Positions 9,994 to 25,371 of a stretch of 64,000 nt of DNA are shown piece by piece. Source of the stretch: Chloroflexota bacterium. GTDB lineage: Bacteria > Chloroflexota > Anaerolineae > Caldilineales > Caldilineaceae. The stretch is from positions 186,001-250,000 of the forward strand of contig BOKO01000006.1 in NCBI GenBank assembly GCA_016861025.1, given 5' to 3'. Numbering within the stretch: position 1 is the stretch's first letter; every line of letters starts with the position of its first letter. A model generated the notes under the pieces. The model did not search any database. It was not told the DNA's origin and was given only the letters and a program-made list of their open reading frames with translations. The translations under genes and the position numbers were made by a program.

Positions 9994-11826
9994 TTACAAC
10001 CGGCGCTGCGCAAATGCCAGCATTTTCTCCAAAAACGCAATAATCTCCTGTGTCCCGACTCCATGCCCGGCGTCGTACCATTCGATCTCAATCTGCTTGC
10101 CCAGGCTGCGCATCTTGTCGACGTAAATCTGCATCTGGCGCGGCGGGGTGCGGGTGTCGTTGTGCCCCTGGAAGATGATCACCGGCGCCTGCACCTGTTC
10201 GGCATACGCCAGCGGCGAGGCGCGGCGATAGCGGTCGGGAACCTGGTCGGGCGCACCGCCAAACCATCCGGCGACCGCCGCCTTGAGCGCGTCGTTGGCG
10301 TCTTCGTAGGAAAGCGCCTCGTCGGCGACCGCGGCAATCGCCATGCCGCCGGCCCACAAGTCAGGCGTCTTGCCGAGCAGCAGCAGCGTCAGGAAACCGC
10401 CGTAGGAGCCGCCGATCAGGAAGACCTTGTCCGCCTGCGCGATGCCCTGCTCCACCAGCCAGGCGCGTCCGGCCACGACATCCTCGACCTCCCAGTGACC
10501 GACATCGCCCCAAATCTGCTCCTTGAAGGCGCGGCCAAAGGTGGTCGATCCGCGGAAGTTGACGCTGAGCCAGGCAAAGCCATGATCGAGCCAGGCCTGG
10601 CTGAGCGGGCTGTAGCTGTCGGTCGTCGCAAAGTGCGGCCCGCCGTGCATCTCGACCACGGTGGGAAAGGGGCCGTCGCCCTCCGGCGTCGCCAGCCAGC
10701 CCTGCACCAGCGTCCCGTCGGACGAAGGAAAGTGCACCGAACGCCACGGTCGCCCAGGCAGCGCATCGCCGCCAGCCAGCACCACGCGCACCACCTCGCC
10801 GCTATCCGGATCAAGTTGCACCAGATGCGCTGGCGTCGTCGAGTTTTCGCGCAACGCCAGGAGCTCGCCGCCCGCGCCAAAACATGACCCGCCGGTGAAC
10901 GGGTTGTAGTACGTCCCCGACGCGTGCGGGATGCGCTGAAGTCGCCCGCTGGCGATCTCCAGAAGATAGAGCTGCTGCTCGGCGCGGTCGATCTGGCAGA
11001 GGAGTAAAAAGCGCCCATCCGGCGACCAGTCAAGCGCCATCACCTCGCCGCCTAGCTCAGGTAGGTCAAAGTCGATACGTGCGCCGCTGGCTGTATCCCA
11101 AATCAACGGACGCACGAAGCCACTGCGCGAGGTGGTGGCAAGCAGGCGCAGGTCGCCGGGCAGTGGTGCAAAGCAGACCGCCTCGACGCTCGCTTCCGGC
11201 CCGTCCCACAGCTCGGCGACGATTTCGCCCGACGCCGTGTCGAGCACGATGGTGCTGTAGCGCCGCTGACCACCGGCGCGCACTGTGGAGATCATGGCGG
11301 CGCGGCTGCCGTCGTGCGAGAGCAGCGCGTACCAGGCTTCGTGCTCGCTGGTGAAGATGATGCGCGGCTCGCCCAGTGCGCCGTCCTCCGTCAGCCGCGC
11401 CACCACCAACTGAAAGCCGGCCCGGCTGACCGGATTGAGCGCCAGCCAGCGCCCGTCGCTGCTGAAGCCGACCCCGCGCAGCGTGTAAGGCGGCTGGGCA
11501 GGCGTCACATCTTCGACTTCGCCGCCGTCGAACGGCACGCGCACCAGATGCCCCATCTCACTGCCATCTGGGTCGAGGTGATAGTAAATGTGGCGGCCCC
11601 GCGGGTCGATCCAGCCCTCCCACATGCCATGCGCCGCATCCGTCGCCTGGCGCAGCGCGCCGGTCGTCGGGTTCCAGGCAAACAACTGTCCCTGCCCACC
11701 TGCCTGCGTCGTGATCGCCAGCCCACGCGCCGCATTCGCCCGCGCCGGCTGTGCGCTGATCACAAAGGGAGTGAAGAAGCGCTGTTTCCAGAGGGGGATG
11801 GTTTGCGTATTGGTTGCCTGGGACAT
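9994..11826 (-). CDS. S9 family prolyl oligopeptidase-like serine peptidase
   Basis: A 610-residue two-domain peptidase. The N-terminal part (about 20-370) has WD/TolB-like beta-propeller blades such as LDWSPDGRFLLL. The C-terminal alpha/beta-hydrolase domain carries the nucleophile in IGGSYGGF, the acid in QGHNDTRTPP and the histidine in DAGHGVG. Enzymes of this family cleave short peptides or acyl-peptides. There is no signal peptide, so it is probably cytoplasmic. Start chosen at ATG 11826 because GAGGAGGAGAACCCAA sits just upstream; a start further upstream would add 19 residues of low-quality sequence. It lies downstream of a DUF4058 stub on the same strand. Confidence 0.9.
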   Translation of the reverse strand: MSQATNTQTIPLWKQRFFTPFVISAQPARANAARGLAITTQAGGQGQLFAWNPTTGALRQATDAAHGMWEGWIDPRGRHIYYHLDPDGSEMGHLVRVPFDGGEVEDVTPAQPPYTLRGVGFSSDGRWLALNPVSRAGFQLVVARLTEDGALGEPRIIFTSEHEAWYALLSHDGSRAAMISTVRAGGQRRYSTIVLDTASGEIVAELWDGPEASVEAVCFAPLPGDLRLLATTSRSGFVRPLIWDTASGARIDFDLPELGGEVMALDWSPDGRFLLLCQIDRAEQQLYLLEIASGRLQRIPHASGTYYNPFTGGSCFGAGGELLALRENSTTPAHLVQLDPDSGEVVRVVLAGGDALPGRPWRSVHFPSSDGTLVQGWLATPEGDGPFPTVVEMHGGPHFATTDSYSPLSQAWLDHGFAWLSVNFRGSTTFGRAFKEQIWGDVGHWEVEDVVAGRAWLVEQGIAQADKVFLIGGSYGGFLTLLLLGKTPDLWAGGMAIAAVADEALSYEDANDALKAAVAGWFGGAPDQVPDRYRRASPLAYAEQVQAPVIIFQGHNDTRTPPRQMQIYVDKMRSLGKQIEIEWYDAGHGVGTQEIIAFLEKMLAFAQRRL

Positions 11827-11884
11827 TTGGGTTCTCCTCCTCATGCGGCGCCAGAAGTCCATTGCTGCAGGGGAGCGCGGCAAG

Positions 11885-11965
11885 TCACTTGATGATGTTA
11901 TCGTGAAACTCCTGCCATAAATCGCCTTCGAGATACGGATCCATGCCTGGAAATGGTGACGCCAT
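11885..11965 (-). pseudogene. DUF4058 N-terminal stub (26 codons)
   Basis: The minus strand encodes MASPFPGMDPYLEGDLWQEF then HDNIIK and a stop. SPFPGMDPYLE is the hallmark N-terminus of DUF4058 proteins (normally about 250 residues). The stub keeps a good ribosome binding site (GGAGG, 9 bases before ATG) and an extended -10 promoter, but the family sequence ends at the TGA. The next 58 bases lead into the S9 peptidase start and contain no further DUF4058 sequence. It is either the remains of a deleted gene or now serves as a translated leader for the peptidase. Confidence 0.7.
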
Positions 11966-12006
11966 GTTGCAATTCCTCCGTAATCAACTCCCCCTGTGTG
12001 TCAGTC

Positions 12007-12015
12007 ATTATACCA
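12007..12015 (-). promoter_or_regulatory. Extended -10 promoter before DUF4058 stub and S9 peptidase
   Basis: On the minus strand TGGTATAAT gives an extended -10 element (plus-strand ATTATACCA at 12007-12015). No good -35 is visible at 16-18 bases. It would drive the DUF4058 stub and the peptidase gene. Confidence 0.45.
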
Positions 12016-12100
12016 TCATCAGACAACCTCCAATGTGACGCTGGATAAGTACATTGCATGGTCGCACTTTCGATTTAGGGGGGTTACGATGCTCACATGA

Positions 12101-12106
12101 TATAAT
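12101..12106 (+). promoter_or_regulatory. -10 element of the MFS gene
   Basis: A perfect TATAAT lies 51 bases before the GTG chosen for the MFS gene; the -35 region is weak. Its position makes the upstream TTG at 12116 an unlikely start, since that would lie at about +3 of the transcript. Confidence 0.45.
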
Positions 12107-12157
12107 CGCCATCCGTTGAAAGTGACCAGACAAACTCAACAAAGGGAAATCCGCCTC

Positions 12158-13402
12158 GTGCACACCACAAAGATCGATCGTTTCTACTACGGCTGGATCG
12201 TCGTCGCGGTCACGGCGCTGGCGCTGCTGGTTTCGGCGGGTGTGCGTTCGGCGCCGGGCGTCTTTCTGGTGCCGATGCAGGAGGACACAGGCTGGAGCAT
12301 CGGCGTGATCTCCTTTGCGGTGTCGGTTGGGCTGCTGGTGCTGGGGCTGACCGCGCCATTGGGCGGCTGGTTGATCGACCGCTTTGGGCCGCGCCGGCTG
12401 GCGGTGATCGCGCTGGTGTTGATCTCGGTGAGTATGGCAGTCAGCGCCTTCATCCAGGAGCCGTGGCAACTGGCGATCTTGTGGGGCGGCTTGAGCGGTG
12501 TCGGCACGGGCATTATCTCCGGCGTGTTGGGCGCAACGGTGGCGATGCGCTGGTTCGTGGCGCGGCGCGGTCTTGTGATCGGCATGTTCGGCGCATCGAC
12601 CTCCGCCGGGCAGTTGCTCTTCGTGCCCGCGCTGATGCTGGCGGCGACGACCCTGGGCTGGCGCGCCAGCTCGCTTGTGCTCTCGCTGATTGCGATGGTG
12701 GCTGTGCTGCCGGTGCTGCTCTTTCTGCGCAACGATCCGGAGGACGTCGGCGCCGCGCCGCTGGGCGCCAACCCACTGACGGTGCAACTGCGTCCCGGCG
12801 GCGAGCGCGGGGTGATGCACCGCGCCGTGCGTTCGCCCGAGTTCTGGCTGCTCGCCGGCACTTTCTTTATCTGCGGCGCCACTTCCAACGGCATCGTCGG
12901 CACGCACCTGATTCCGTTCGCCCACGATCACGGCATTGCGCAGACGACGGCGGCGGGGATGCTGGCGCTGATGGGCGCCATGAACTTTATCGGCACGCTT
13001 GGCTCCGGCTGGCTCACCGACCGCTACGACCCGCGCAAGCTGCTGGCAGTCTATTACGGGTTCCGCGGGATTTCACTGCTCTTTCTCCCCTTCGTGACGG
13101 AGCCATTCGGGCTGGCGGCGTTTGCGATCCTCTTCGGTCTGGACTACATCGCCACCGTGCCGCCGACGACCGCGCTGGTGGCCGACAACTTCGGTCGCCA
13201 CAACGTCGGCGCCGTCTACGGCTGGGTCTTCTGCAGCCATCAGATCGGCGCAGCGTTGGCGGCATGGACGGGCGGAATCGCACGCGACACACTTGGCGAC
13301 TATGCTCTGGCGTTCCTGTTGGCGGGTCTACTGGCAATCGCCGGCGCTGCGCTGGCGCTGCGCATCAGCCGCAAGCCGACGCCTGTCGCTCTGCCGGCGT
13401 AG
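12158..13402 (+). CDS. MFS transporter
   Basis: A 414-residue, twelve-helix major facilitator superfamily carrier, probably of the oxalate/formate or monocarboxylate antiporter type. It starts YYGWIVVAVTALALL, has the MFS loop signature (GGWLIDRFGPRRL) between helices 2 and 3, and the related GSGWLTDRYDPRKLL in the second half. I chose GTG 12158, which has AAGGGA upstream and leaves the cytoplasmic N-terminus HTTKIDRFYYGW; TTG 12116 is possible but sits at the predicted transcription start. The substrate is not readable; small carboxylates are a family-level guess. It precedes the liv operon on the same strand but has a separate promoter. Confidence 0.85.
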   Translation: MHTTKIDRFYYGWIVVAVTALALLVSAGVRSAPGVFLVPMQEDTGWSIGVISFAVSVGLLVLGLTAPLGGWLIDRFGPRRLAVIALVLISVSMAVSAFIQEPWQLAILWGGLSGVGTGIISGVLGATVAMRWFVARRGLVIGMFGASTSAGQLLFVPALMLAATTLGWRASSLVLSLIAMVAVLPVLLFLRNDPEDVGAAPLGANPLTVQLRPGGERGVMHRAVRSPEFWLLAGTFFICGATSNGIVGTHLIPFAHDHGIAQTTAAGMLALMGAMNFIGTLGSGWLTDRYDPRKLLAVYYGFRGISLLFLPFVTEPFGLAAFAILFGLDYIATVPPTTALVADNFGRHNVGAVYGWVFCSHQIGAALAAWTGGIARDTLGDYALAFLLAGLLAIAGAALALRISRKPTPVALPA

Positions 13403-13535
13403 GGAGAGACGAAGAGCGAATTGTCGGAAGCAGTTGTCGGGCAGACATGATGTCAACCCTGTGCAACGAGCGGTCCGGCAGAAATTAGCCAACGATGGTG
13501 AGCGTAACGGAGGGTCGCACAGCCAATTGATCAGT

Positions 13536-13564
13536 TTGACAGCCAGGCACAACCTGCCTATACT
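13536..13564 (+). promoter_or_regulatory. Promoter of the liv operon
   Basis: TTGACA (13536-13541), 17 bases, TATACT (13559-13564): a near-consensus promoter. Transcription would start near 13571 and leave a leader of about 110 bases before livG, with a small hairpin (TCTCACA / TGTGAGA, near 13611-13633). The remainder of the 13403-13680 gap shows no gene. Confidence 0.7.
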
Positions 13565-13680
13565 CCTCCTTGTTTGGGAGAAATTGCAGCGCATGAGCAT
13601 CATCCCAGGCTTCTCACACTTCCCCTGTGAGACAACCAAAAAATTGTAGCAACCATATTTGCGTCAGAGGTCGGAAGCCG

Positions 13681-14461
<781 letters not shown>

Positions 14462-14475
<14 letters not shown>

Positions 14476-15166
14476 AGGATTGACTGTCGCCTACGGCGGC
14501 ATCGAAGCGGTGCGCGGCGTGTCGCTCGACGTGGTGGAGGGCGAACTGGTGACCATCGTCGGCAACAACGGCGCCGGCAAGACCACGACGCTGATGGCGA
14601 TCTCCGGCGTGGCGCCGATCCGCAGTGGGCGCATCGTCATCAATGGCGAGGAGACCACACGGCTGGCGCCGCACGCCATTGTGGCGCGCGGGGTTGCGCA
14701 TTGCCCAGAGGGGCGGCTCGTCTTCGGGCGGCTGACGGTGCATGAGAATCTGCGGCTGGGCGCGTATCAACGCAAAGACGGCGCCAGCGTCAGGCAGGAC
14801 ATCGACCGCGTCTATGCGCTCTTTCCGCGCCTGCTGGAGCGCCGCACCCAGTTGGCGGGCACGCTCAGCGGCGGCGAACAACAGATGCTGGCGATCGGGC
14901 GGGCGCTGATGAGTCGGCCGCGCCTGCTGATGCTGGACGAACCTTCGTTGGGGCTGGCGCCGCTGATCGTCCAGCGCATCTTTGGCGTCATTCGACAGTT
15001 GCACGCAGAGGGCGTGACGATCCTGCTCGTGGAACAGAATGCACACCTGGCGTTGACCGTCGCCGACCGCGCCTATGTGCTGGAGACGGGGGAAGTGCGA
15101 CTCGCCGGGGCGGCAAAAGAATTGATCGACAATCCAGAAGTTAGAAAGGCGTACCTGAGTCAATGA
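14462..15166 (+). CDS. livF: Branched-chain amino acid-type ABC transporter ATPase LivF
   Basis: A 234-residue second ATPase of the importer. Walker A is GNNGAGKTT, the signature LSGGEQQMLAIGRAL and Walker B LLMLDEPSLGL, followed by the switch histidine region (LLVEQNAH). The ATG lies inside the end of livG, and its own stop overlaps the ATG of a 58-codon membrane ORF (ATGA). Length and motifs match LivF. Confidence 0.9.
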
Positions 15167-15339
15167 CACTGCTGAAAAACACCTATGTGATTCTAGGCGT
15201 GATCATGTTCGTGTTTATCTTGGGTATGGGCGTCTGGCTTGGCTTTGGCTGGCGCGATTCGTTGCTGGCCGCCGCCGCCTTGACGGTGGTGGGGCTGGGG
15301 TTGGAATGGCTCCGGCAGACGTTAGGCTGGGAGTTTTGA
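15163..15339 (+). CDS. Small two-helix membrane protein within the liv operon
   Basis: A 58-residue ORF filling the gap between livF and livH. Its ATG overlaps the livF stop (ATGA), suggesting translational coupling, and it ends 16 bases before the livH TTG, whose ribosome binding site follows directly. The product starts TLLKNTYVILGVIMFVFILG and shows two hydrophobic segments (about 8-27 and 33-48) split by a WRD turn, then an amphipathic ending (EWLRQTLGWEF). I recognise no family. Position suggests a small subunit or assembly factor of the permease; this is inference. Confidence 0.7.
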   Translation: MTLLKNTYVILGVIMFVFILGMGVWLGFGWRDSLLAAAALTVVGLGLEWLRQTLGWEF

Positions 15340-15355
15340 GAGGAGAGCAACGGCA

Positions 15356-16255
<900 letters not shown>

Positions 16256-16259
16256 TGGT

Positions 16260-17270
<1,011 letters not shown>

Positions 17271-17292
17271 GAGATTAGGAGATTAGGAGATT

Positions 17293-17356
17293 AGAGATTG
17301 GAGATTAGAGATTGGGCGATTGGACGCCAATCTCCAATCTCTAATCTCCAATCTCT
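17293..17356. repeat. 23-bp perfect inverted repeat of GAGATT(A/G)-type units
   Basis: Left arm 17293-17315 and right arm 17334-17356 are perfectly complementary (23 bp) with an 18-base loop. Each arm consists of about three tandem copies of a degenerate 7-8-base unit (AGAGATTG, GAGATTA), and further copies run upstream from 17271. It lies in the transcribed gap between livM and the binding-protein gene and would form a strong RNA hairpin. Confidence 0.9.
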
Positions 17357-17400
17357 GAATTGCTTTCGTCAATTTTTTTGTTCAACAAGGAGGAAACTGT

Positions 17401-18612
<1,212 letters not shown>

Positions 18613-18622
18613 ACAGAAAGAC

Positions 18623-18689
18623 GTGGTGCGTGTTGCGTGTTGCGTGTTTCGTTGACGAGCGATAACACGCAACACGCAACACGCACCAC
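18623..18689. repeat. 26-bp perfect inverted repeat of TGCGTGT units
   Basis: Arms 18623-18648 and 18664-18689 are perfectly complementary over 26 bases, with a 15-base loop. Each arm is three tandem copies of TGCGTGT (or its complement). It starts 10 bases after the binding-protein stop and ends just before the AGGAAAGG ribosome binding site of the next gene. Confidence 0.92.
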
Positions 18690-18706
18690 CAGGAAAGGAT
18701 ACTACT

Positions 18707-20059
<1,353 letters not shown>

Positions 20060-20065
20060 GCTTCT

Positions 20066-20134
20066 CTGCGCAATCTGCGTCATCTGCGGTTCAGTCAACA
20101 TTTGATCCGCAGATTGCGCAGATTGCGCAGAGAT
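20066..20134. repeat. 26-bp inverted repeat of CTGCGCAAT-type units
   Basis: Arms 20066-20091 and 20109-20134 match over 24 of 26 positions, with a 17-base loop. Each arm is built from tandem copies of an 8-9-base unit (ATCTGCGC/ATTGCGCAG). It begins 6 bases after the glutamine-synthetase-like stop and ends about 30 bases before the amidohydrolase ATG. Confidence 0.88.
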
Positions 20135-20166
20135 AAAGTGCAAAAAGATTTTCCGGGAGCAAGGCT

Positions 20167-21303
<1,137 letters not shown>

Positions 21304-21305
21304 CC

Positions 21306-21764
<459 letters not shown>

Positions 21765-21793
21765 ACCGTTTGCTGCTCCTCGCCATACACGAC

Positions 21794-21832
21794 ACCTTAC
21801 CCGAAATAATCACTGCTGTCAACTTGTCGACA
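21794..21832 (-). promoter_or_regulatory. marR promoter with overlapping palindromic operator
   Basis: On the minus strand TTGACA (plus 21817-21822), 17 bases, TAAGGT (plus 21794-21799). A 16-base imperfect palindrome TGTCAACTTGTCGACA (21817-21832) covers the -35, six of seven positions per half-site matching. This is the expected layout for MarR autoregulation. Confidence 0.55.
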
Positions 21833-21866
21833 TCCGCCCAGTTTACTTCATCGGCGTGCAGGGCGC

Positions 21867-22460
21867 TCACGGGCTGACGTATAAATACCAGAAGCGCTCG
21901 CGTGGAAAGATCGGCTCCAGCTGGTTATCCCAGAGAAAGCCTGCCGGTTTCGCAATCAGACGGAGGCGGTCGTCAACGCGGGCGATCTGCTGCTTGAGTT
22001 CGGGCGTCAAATCCTCCGCCAGTTCCTCGGCCATGAGCTGAATGCGCTGCCGGTTGCGAATCTCGAAAGGATATTCGACGCGCGCGCGTTTTGGGTCGCC
22101 CACGACATCATCGAGAAACCAGTTGAGGCTGTCGAGGCGCGTCTTGATCTCACGCTTTAGCAGATTATGAAAGCGCGTGCGCAAGCTATAGATGGTCGAG
22201 CGAGCGGCAAGCGCCAGGTCTTTGATGCGCGAACGCTGTTCGGGCGAAAGTTGCTCGCGCACTGCCTCAAGGCGATAGAGGCGCGTCAACAGATCGCCCG
22301 CCGACATCTGCACCATTTGGATGCCCGACGGCGTCTGCACGCGCAACGTTCGGTAAACATCACCCTTGATGATGTATTCTTCCAGCTCATCGACCTCGGC
22401 AGCCAGCACAGCCAAATCGACTTGCGGCGTTTCAGCAAGCAAATGACTCCCTGTCGTCAT
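21867..22460 (-). CDS. Conserved hypothetical protein, predominantly helical
   Basis: A 197-residue soluble protein that I do not recognise. It begins TTGSHLLAETPQVDLAVLAA and is mostly charged alpha-helix (LEEYIIKGDVYRTLRV, EQLSPEQRSRIKDL, RTRFHNLLKREIKTRLDSLNW). It ends with an aromatic tail (PRERFWYLYVSP). No signal peptide, membrane segment or catalytic motif is visible. A good ribosome binding site (GAAGGAGAAACTGA) supports ATG 22460. It lies between marR and an aldo/keto reductase on the same strand, with gaps of about 100 and 135 bases, so it need not be in one operon with either. Confidence 0.75.
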   Translation of the reverse strand: MTTGSHLLAETPQVDLAVLAAEVDELEEYIIKGDVYRTLRVQTPSGIQMVQMSAGDLLTRLYRLEAVREQLSPEQRSRIKDLALAARSTIYSLRTRFHNLLKREIKTRLDSLNWFLDDVVGDPKRARVEYPFEIRNRQRIQLMAEELAEDLTPELKQQIARVDDRLRLIAKPAGFLWDNQLEPIFPRERFWYLYVSP

Positions 22461-22595
22461 TCAGTTTCTCCTTCCCATCTTCAGATCGAGGAGCAAGCGC
22501 CGTTTCCAGACTTGGTTAGCAACGATGCGCCCTCAACACCATTTGCTGCAACGCACTCGATACGTTTTTCAGCCCTTGCAAAACCAAAGTCCGTA

Positions 22596-23582
22596 TCACC
22601 AACGCGCGTGAACATGTGGACGAATGTAAGTGTCGTAGATCACCTGCGTCGCCTCCATCCGCCGCTGCTCCAGAGGCCCCAGGTCCGACGCCGAACAGTT
22701 GTCCACGACCTGATCAGGGCGTTTGGCGCCGGGGATCGCACAGCTTACGGCATCGAACATCAAAATCCAGCGCAGTGCAAATTGAGCAAGCGTCATGCCG
22801 GCAGGAACAAGCGGCTTCAATGCTTCCAACGCAGCAAAGGCAGCGCTAAGCGGCACACCGCTAAAAGTTTCCCCTACGTCGAACGCCTCGCCATAGCGGT
22901 TGAAGTTACGATGGTCGTCGGCCGCGAAGGTCGTCGCGGGCGTGATCTTGCCGGTGAGCAAACCGCTCGCCAACGGCACGCGCGCCAGGACGCCGATCCG
23001 CTTTGCTTTTGCCGTGCGAAAGAAACTCTCTGCGGGCTTCTGACGAAAGATATTGAAAATAATCTGTACAGTCTGCACATTCGGGTATTCGGCGGCTTTG
23101 AGCGCTTCGGAGACCTTCTCGACGCTAACGCCGTAATAGCGTATTTTTCCTTCAAGGGTAAGACGATCGAGAGCGTCGAAGACTTCGGGGCGATCGTACA
23201 CTGCGCTGGGTGGGCAATGAAGCTGCACCAGGTCGAGGCAGTCAGTCTCCAGGTTTTGCAGGCTGCGTTCGACAAAGCTGCGCAGATTTTCGTAGGTGTA
23301 GCCGTCCGCCGTATGAGGGTTGAGACGACGTCCAGCTTTGGTCGCCACAAAGATCTCTTCACCGCGCCGCTCCCGCTTGAGACGGGCGATCAGACGCTCA
23401 CTGCGACCGTCGCCGTAGACATCGGCGGTGTCAATGAAGTTGACGCCCATATCGATTGCCTTGTGCAACGCAGCCATCGACTCCTCATCGTCCACCTGTC
23501 CCCAACTGCCCCCAATTGCCCAAGCACCAAAGCTGATTTCAGATACATTCATGCCGGTTCTGCCAAGTGGTCGGTATTTCAT
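22596..23582 (-). CDS. Aldo/keto reductase
   Basis: A 328-residue NAD(P)H-dependent oxidoreductase with the (beta/alpha)8 fold. The catalytic tetrad is visible: Asp in NFIDTADVYG, Tyr in the same segment, Lys in VATKAG and His in VQLHCPP. The C-terminal IPGAKRPDQV loop binds the cofactor phosphate. Similar to the YhdN/Kv-beta group that reduces carbonyl compounds. GAGGTGAGAA precedes ATG 23582. Downstream of dtd on the same strand; the gap contains single-armed ATTGTGA-type short repeats (about 23607-23637). Confidence 0.9.
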   Translation of the reverse strand: MKYRPLGRTGMNVSEISFGAWAIGGSWGQVDDEESMAALHKAIDMGVNFIDTADVYGDGRSERLIARLKRERRGEEIFVATKAGRRLNPHTADGYTYENLRSFVERSLQNLETDCLDLVQLHCPPSAVYDRPEVFDALDRLTLEGKIRYYGVSVEKVSEALKAAEYPNVQTVQIIFNIFRQKPAESFFRTAKAKRIGVLARVPLASGLLTGKITPATTFAADDHRNFNRYGEAFDVGETFSGVPLSAAFAALEALKPLVPAGMTLAQFALRWILMFDAVSCAIPGAKRPDQVVDNCSASDLGPLEQRRMEATQVIYDTYIRPHVHARW

Positions 23583-23652
23583 TTCTCACCTCATTCAAGA
23601 TTATGTTTAATAGTGAATTGTAGATTGTGAATTGTGAACGCTAACTCGCCCC

Positions 23653-24099
23653 TCACAACTCTTTTGTATCCATCCAGATTGTCACCGGGCCGTCGTTGAC
23701 CAGTTCGATCTGCATGTGCGCCTGAAAGACGCCCTGCGCAACCGCTGCGCCTTCCGCCGCCAGCAACTGACAAAAACGTTGATAGAGCGGCTCCGCCTGC
23801 TCAGGTCGCGCAGCGTCGATAAAGCTAGGACGGCGTCCCTTGCGCACATCGCCATAAAGCGTGAATTGACTCACCGCCAACACTGCACCGCCGATATCTG
23901 CCAGGCTCAGGTTCATTTTACCATCATCGTCCTCGAAGACGCGTAGCCCGACGATCTTGCGCGCCAGCGTGCGCGCCTCCACCTCCCCATCACTATGCGT
24001 AATTCCTACCAATACCAAAAAGCCGCGCTCGATCTGCCCGACAACCAGTCCATCGACCAGCACCCGCGCCGAACTCACCCGCTGGATTACTGCACGCAT
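23653..24099 (-). CDS. dtd: D-aminoacyl-tRNA deacylase
   Basis: A 148-residue DTD enzyme that hydrolyses D-amino acids (and glycine mischarged on tRNA-Ala) from tRNA, keeping protein synthesis homochiral. The two family motifs are present: AVSQFTLYGDVRKGRRPSF around residues 78-96, and the C-terminal NDGPVT with the cross-subunit Gly-Pro. The start MRAVIQRVSSARV is canonical. Divergent from the radical-SAM repair gene; the intergenic LexA-like box lies 27 bases upstream of the dtd start. Confidence 0.95.
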   Translation of the reverse strand: MRAVIQRVSSARVLVDGLVVGQIERGFLVLVGITHSDGEVEARTLARKIVGLRVFEDDDGKMNLSLADIGGAVLAVSQFTLYGDVRKGRRPSFIDAARPEQAEPLYQRFCQLLAAEGAAVAQGVFQAHMQIELVNDGPVTIWMDTKEL

Positions 24100-24116
24100 T
24101 TTGTGAGATTTCCTTC

Positions 24117-24145
24117 TTTACAAATAGAACGAATGTTCGTATAAT
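24117..24145 (+). promoter_or_regulatory. Promoter with embedded LexA-like SOS box
   Basis: TTTACA (24117-24122), 17 bases, TATAAT (24140-24145). The spacer contains GAACGAATGTTC (24127-24138), an exact match to the GAAC-N4-GTTC SOS box core known from Gram-positive LexA regulons. A repressor here would block RNA polymerase. The ATG of the radical-SAM gene is only 6 bases after the -10, so transcription probably starts at or within a base or two of the ATG. Confidence 0.7.
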
Positions 24146-24151
24146 GATAAT

Positions 24152-25321
<1,170 letters not shown>

Positions 25322-25371
25322 AAAATTGGAGATCAGAAGCTGACGTTACGGGAAAACCAGATCTCAAATCT

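Noticed and set aside
17271..17360. Insertion-sequence end or attachment site
   Set aside because: No transposase or integrase nearby and no target duplication; arms are tandem short units unlike insertion-sequence termini.
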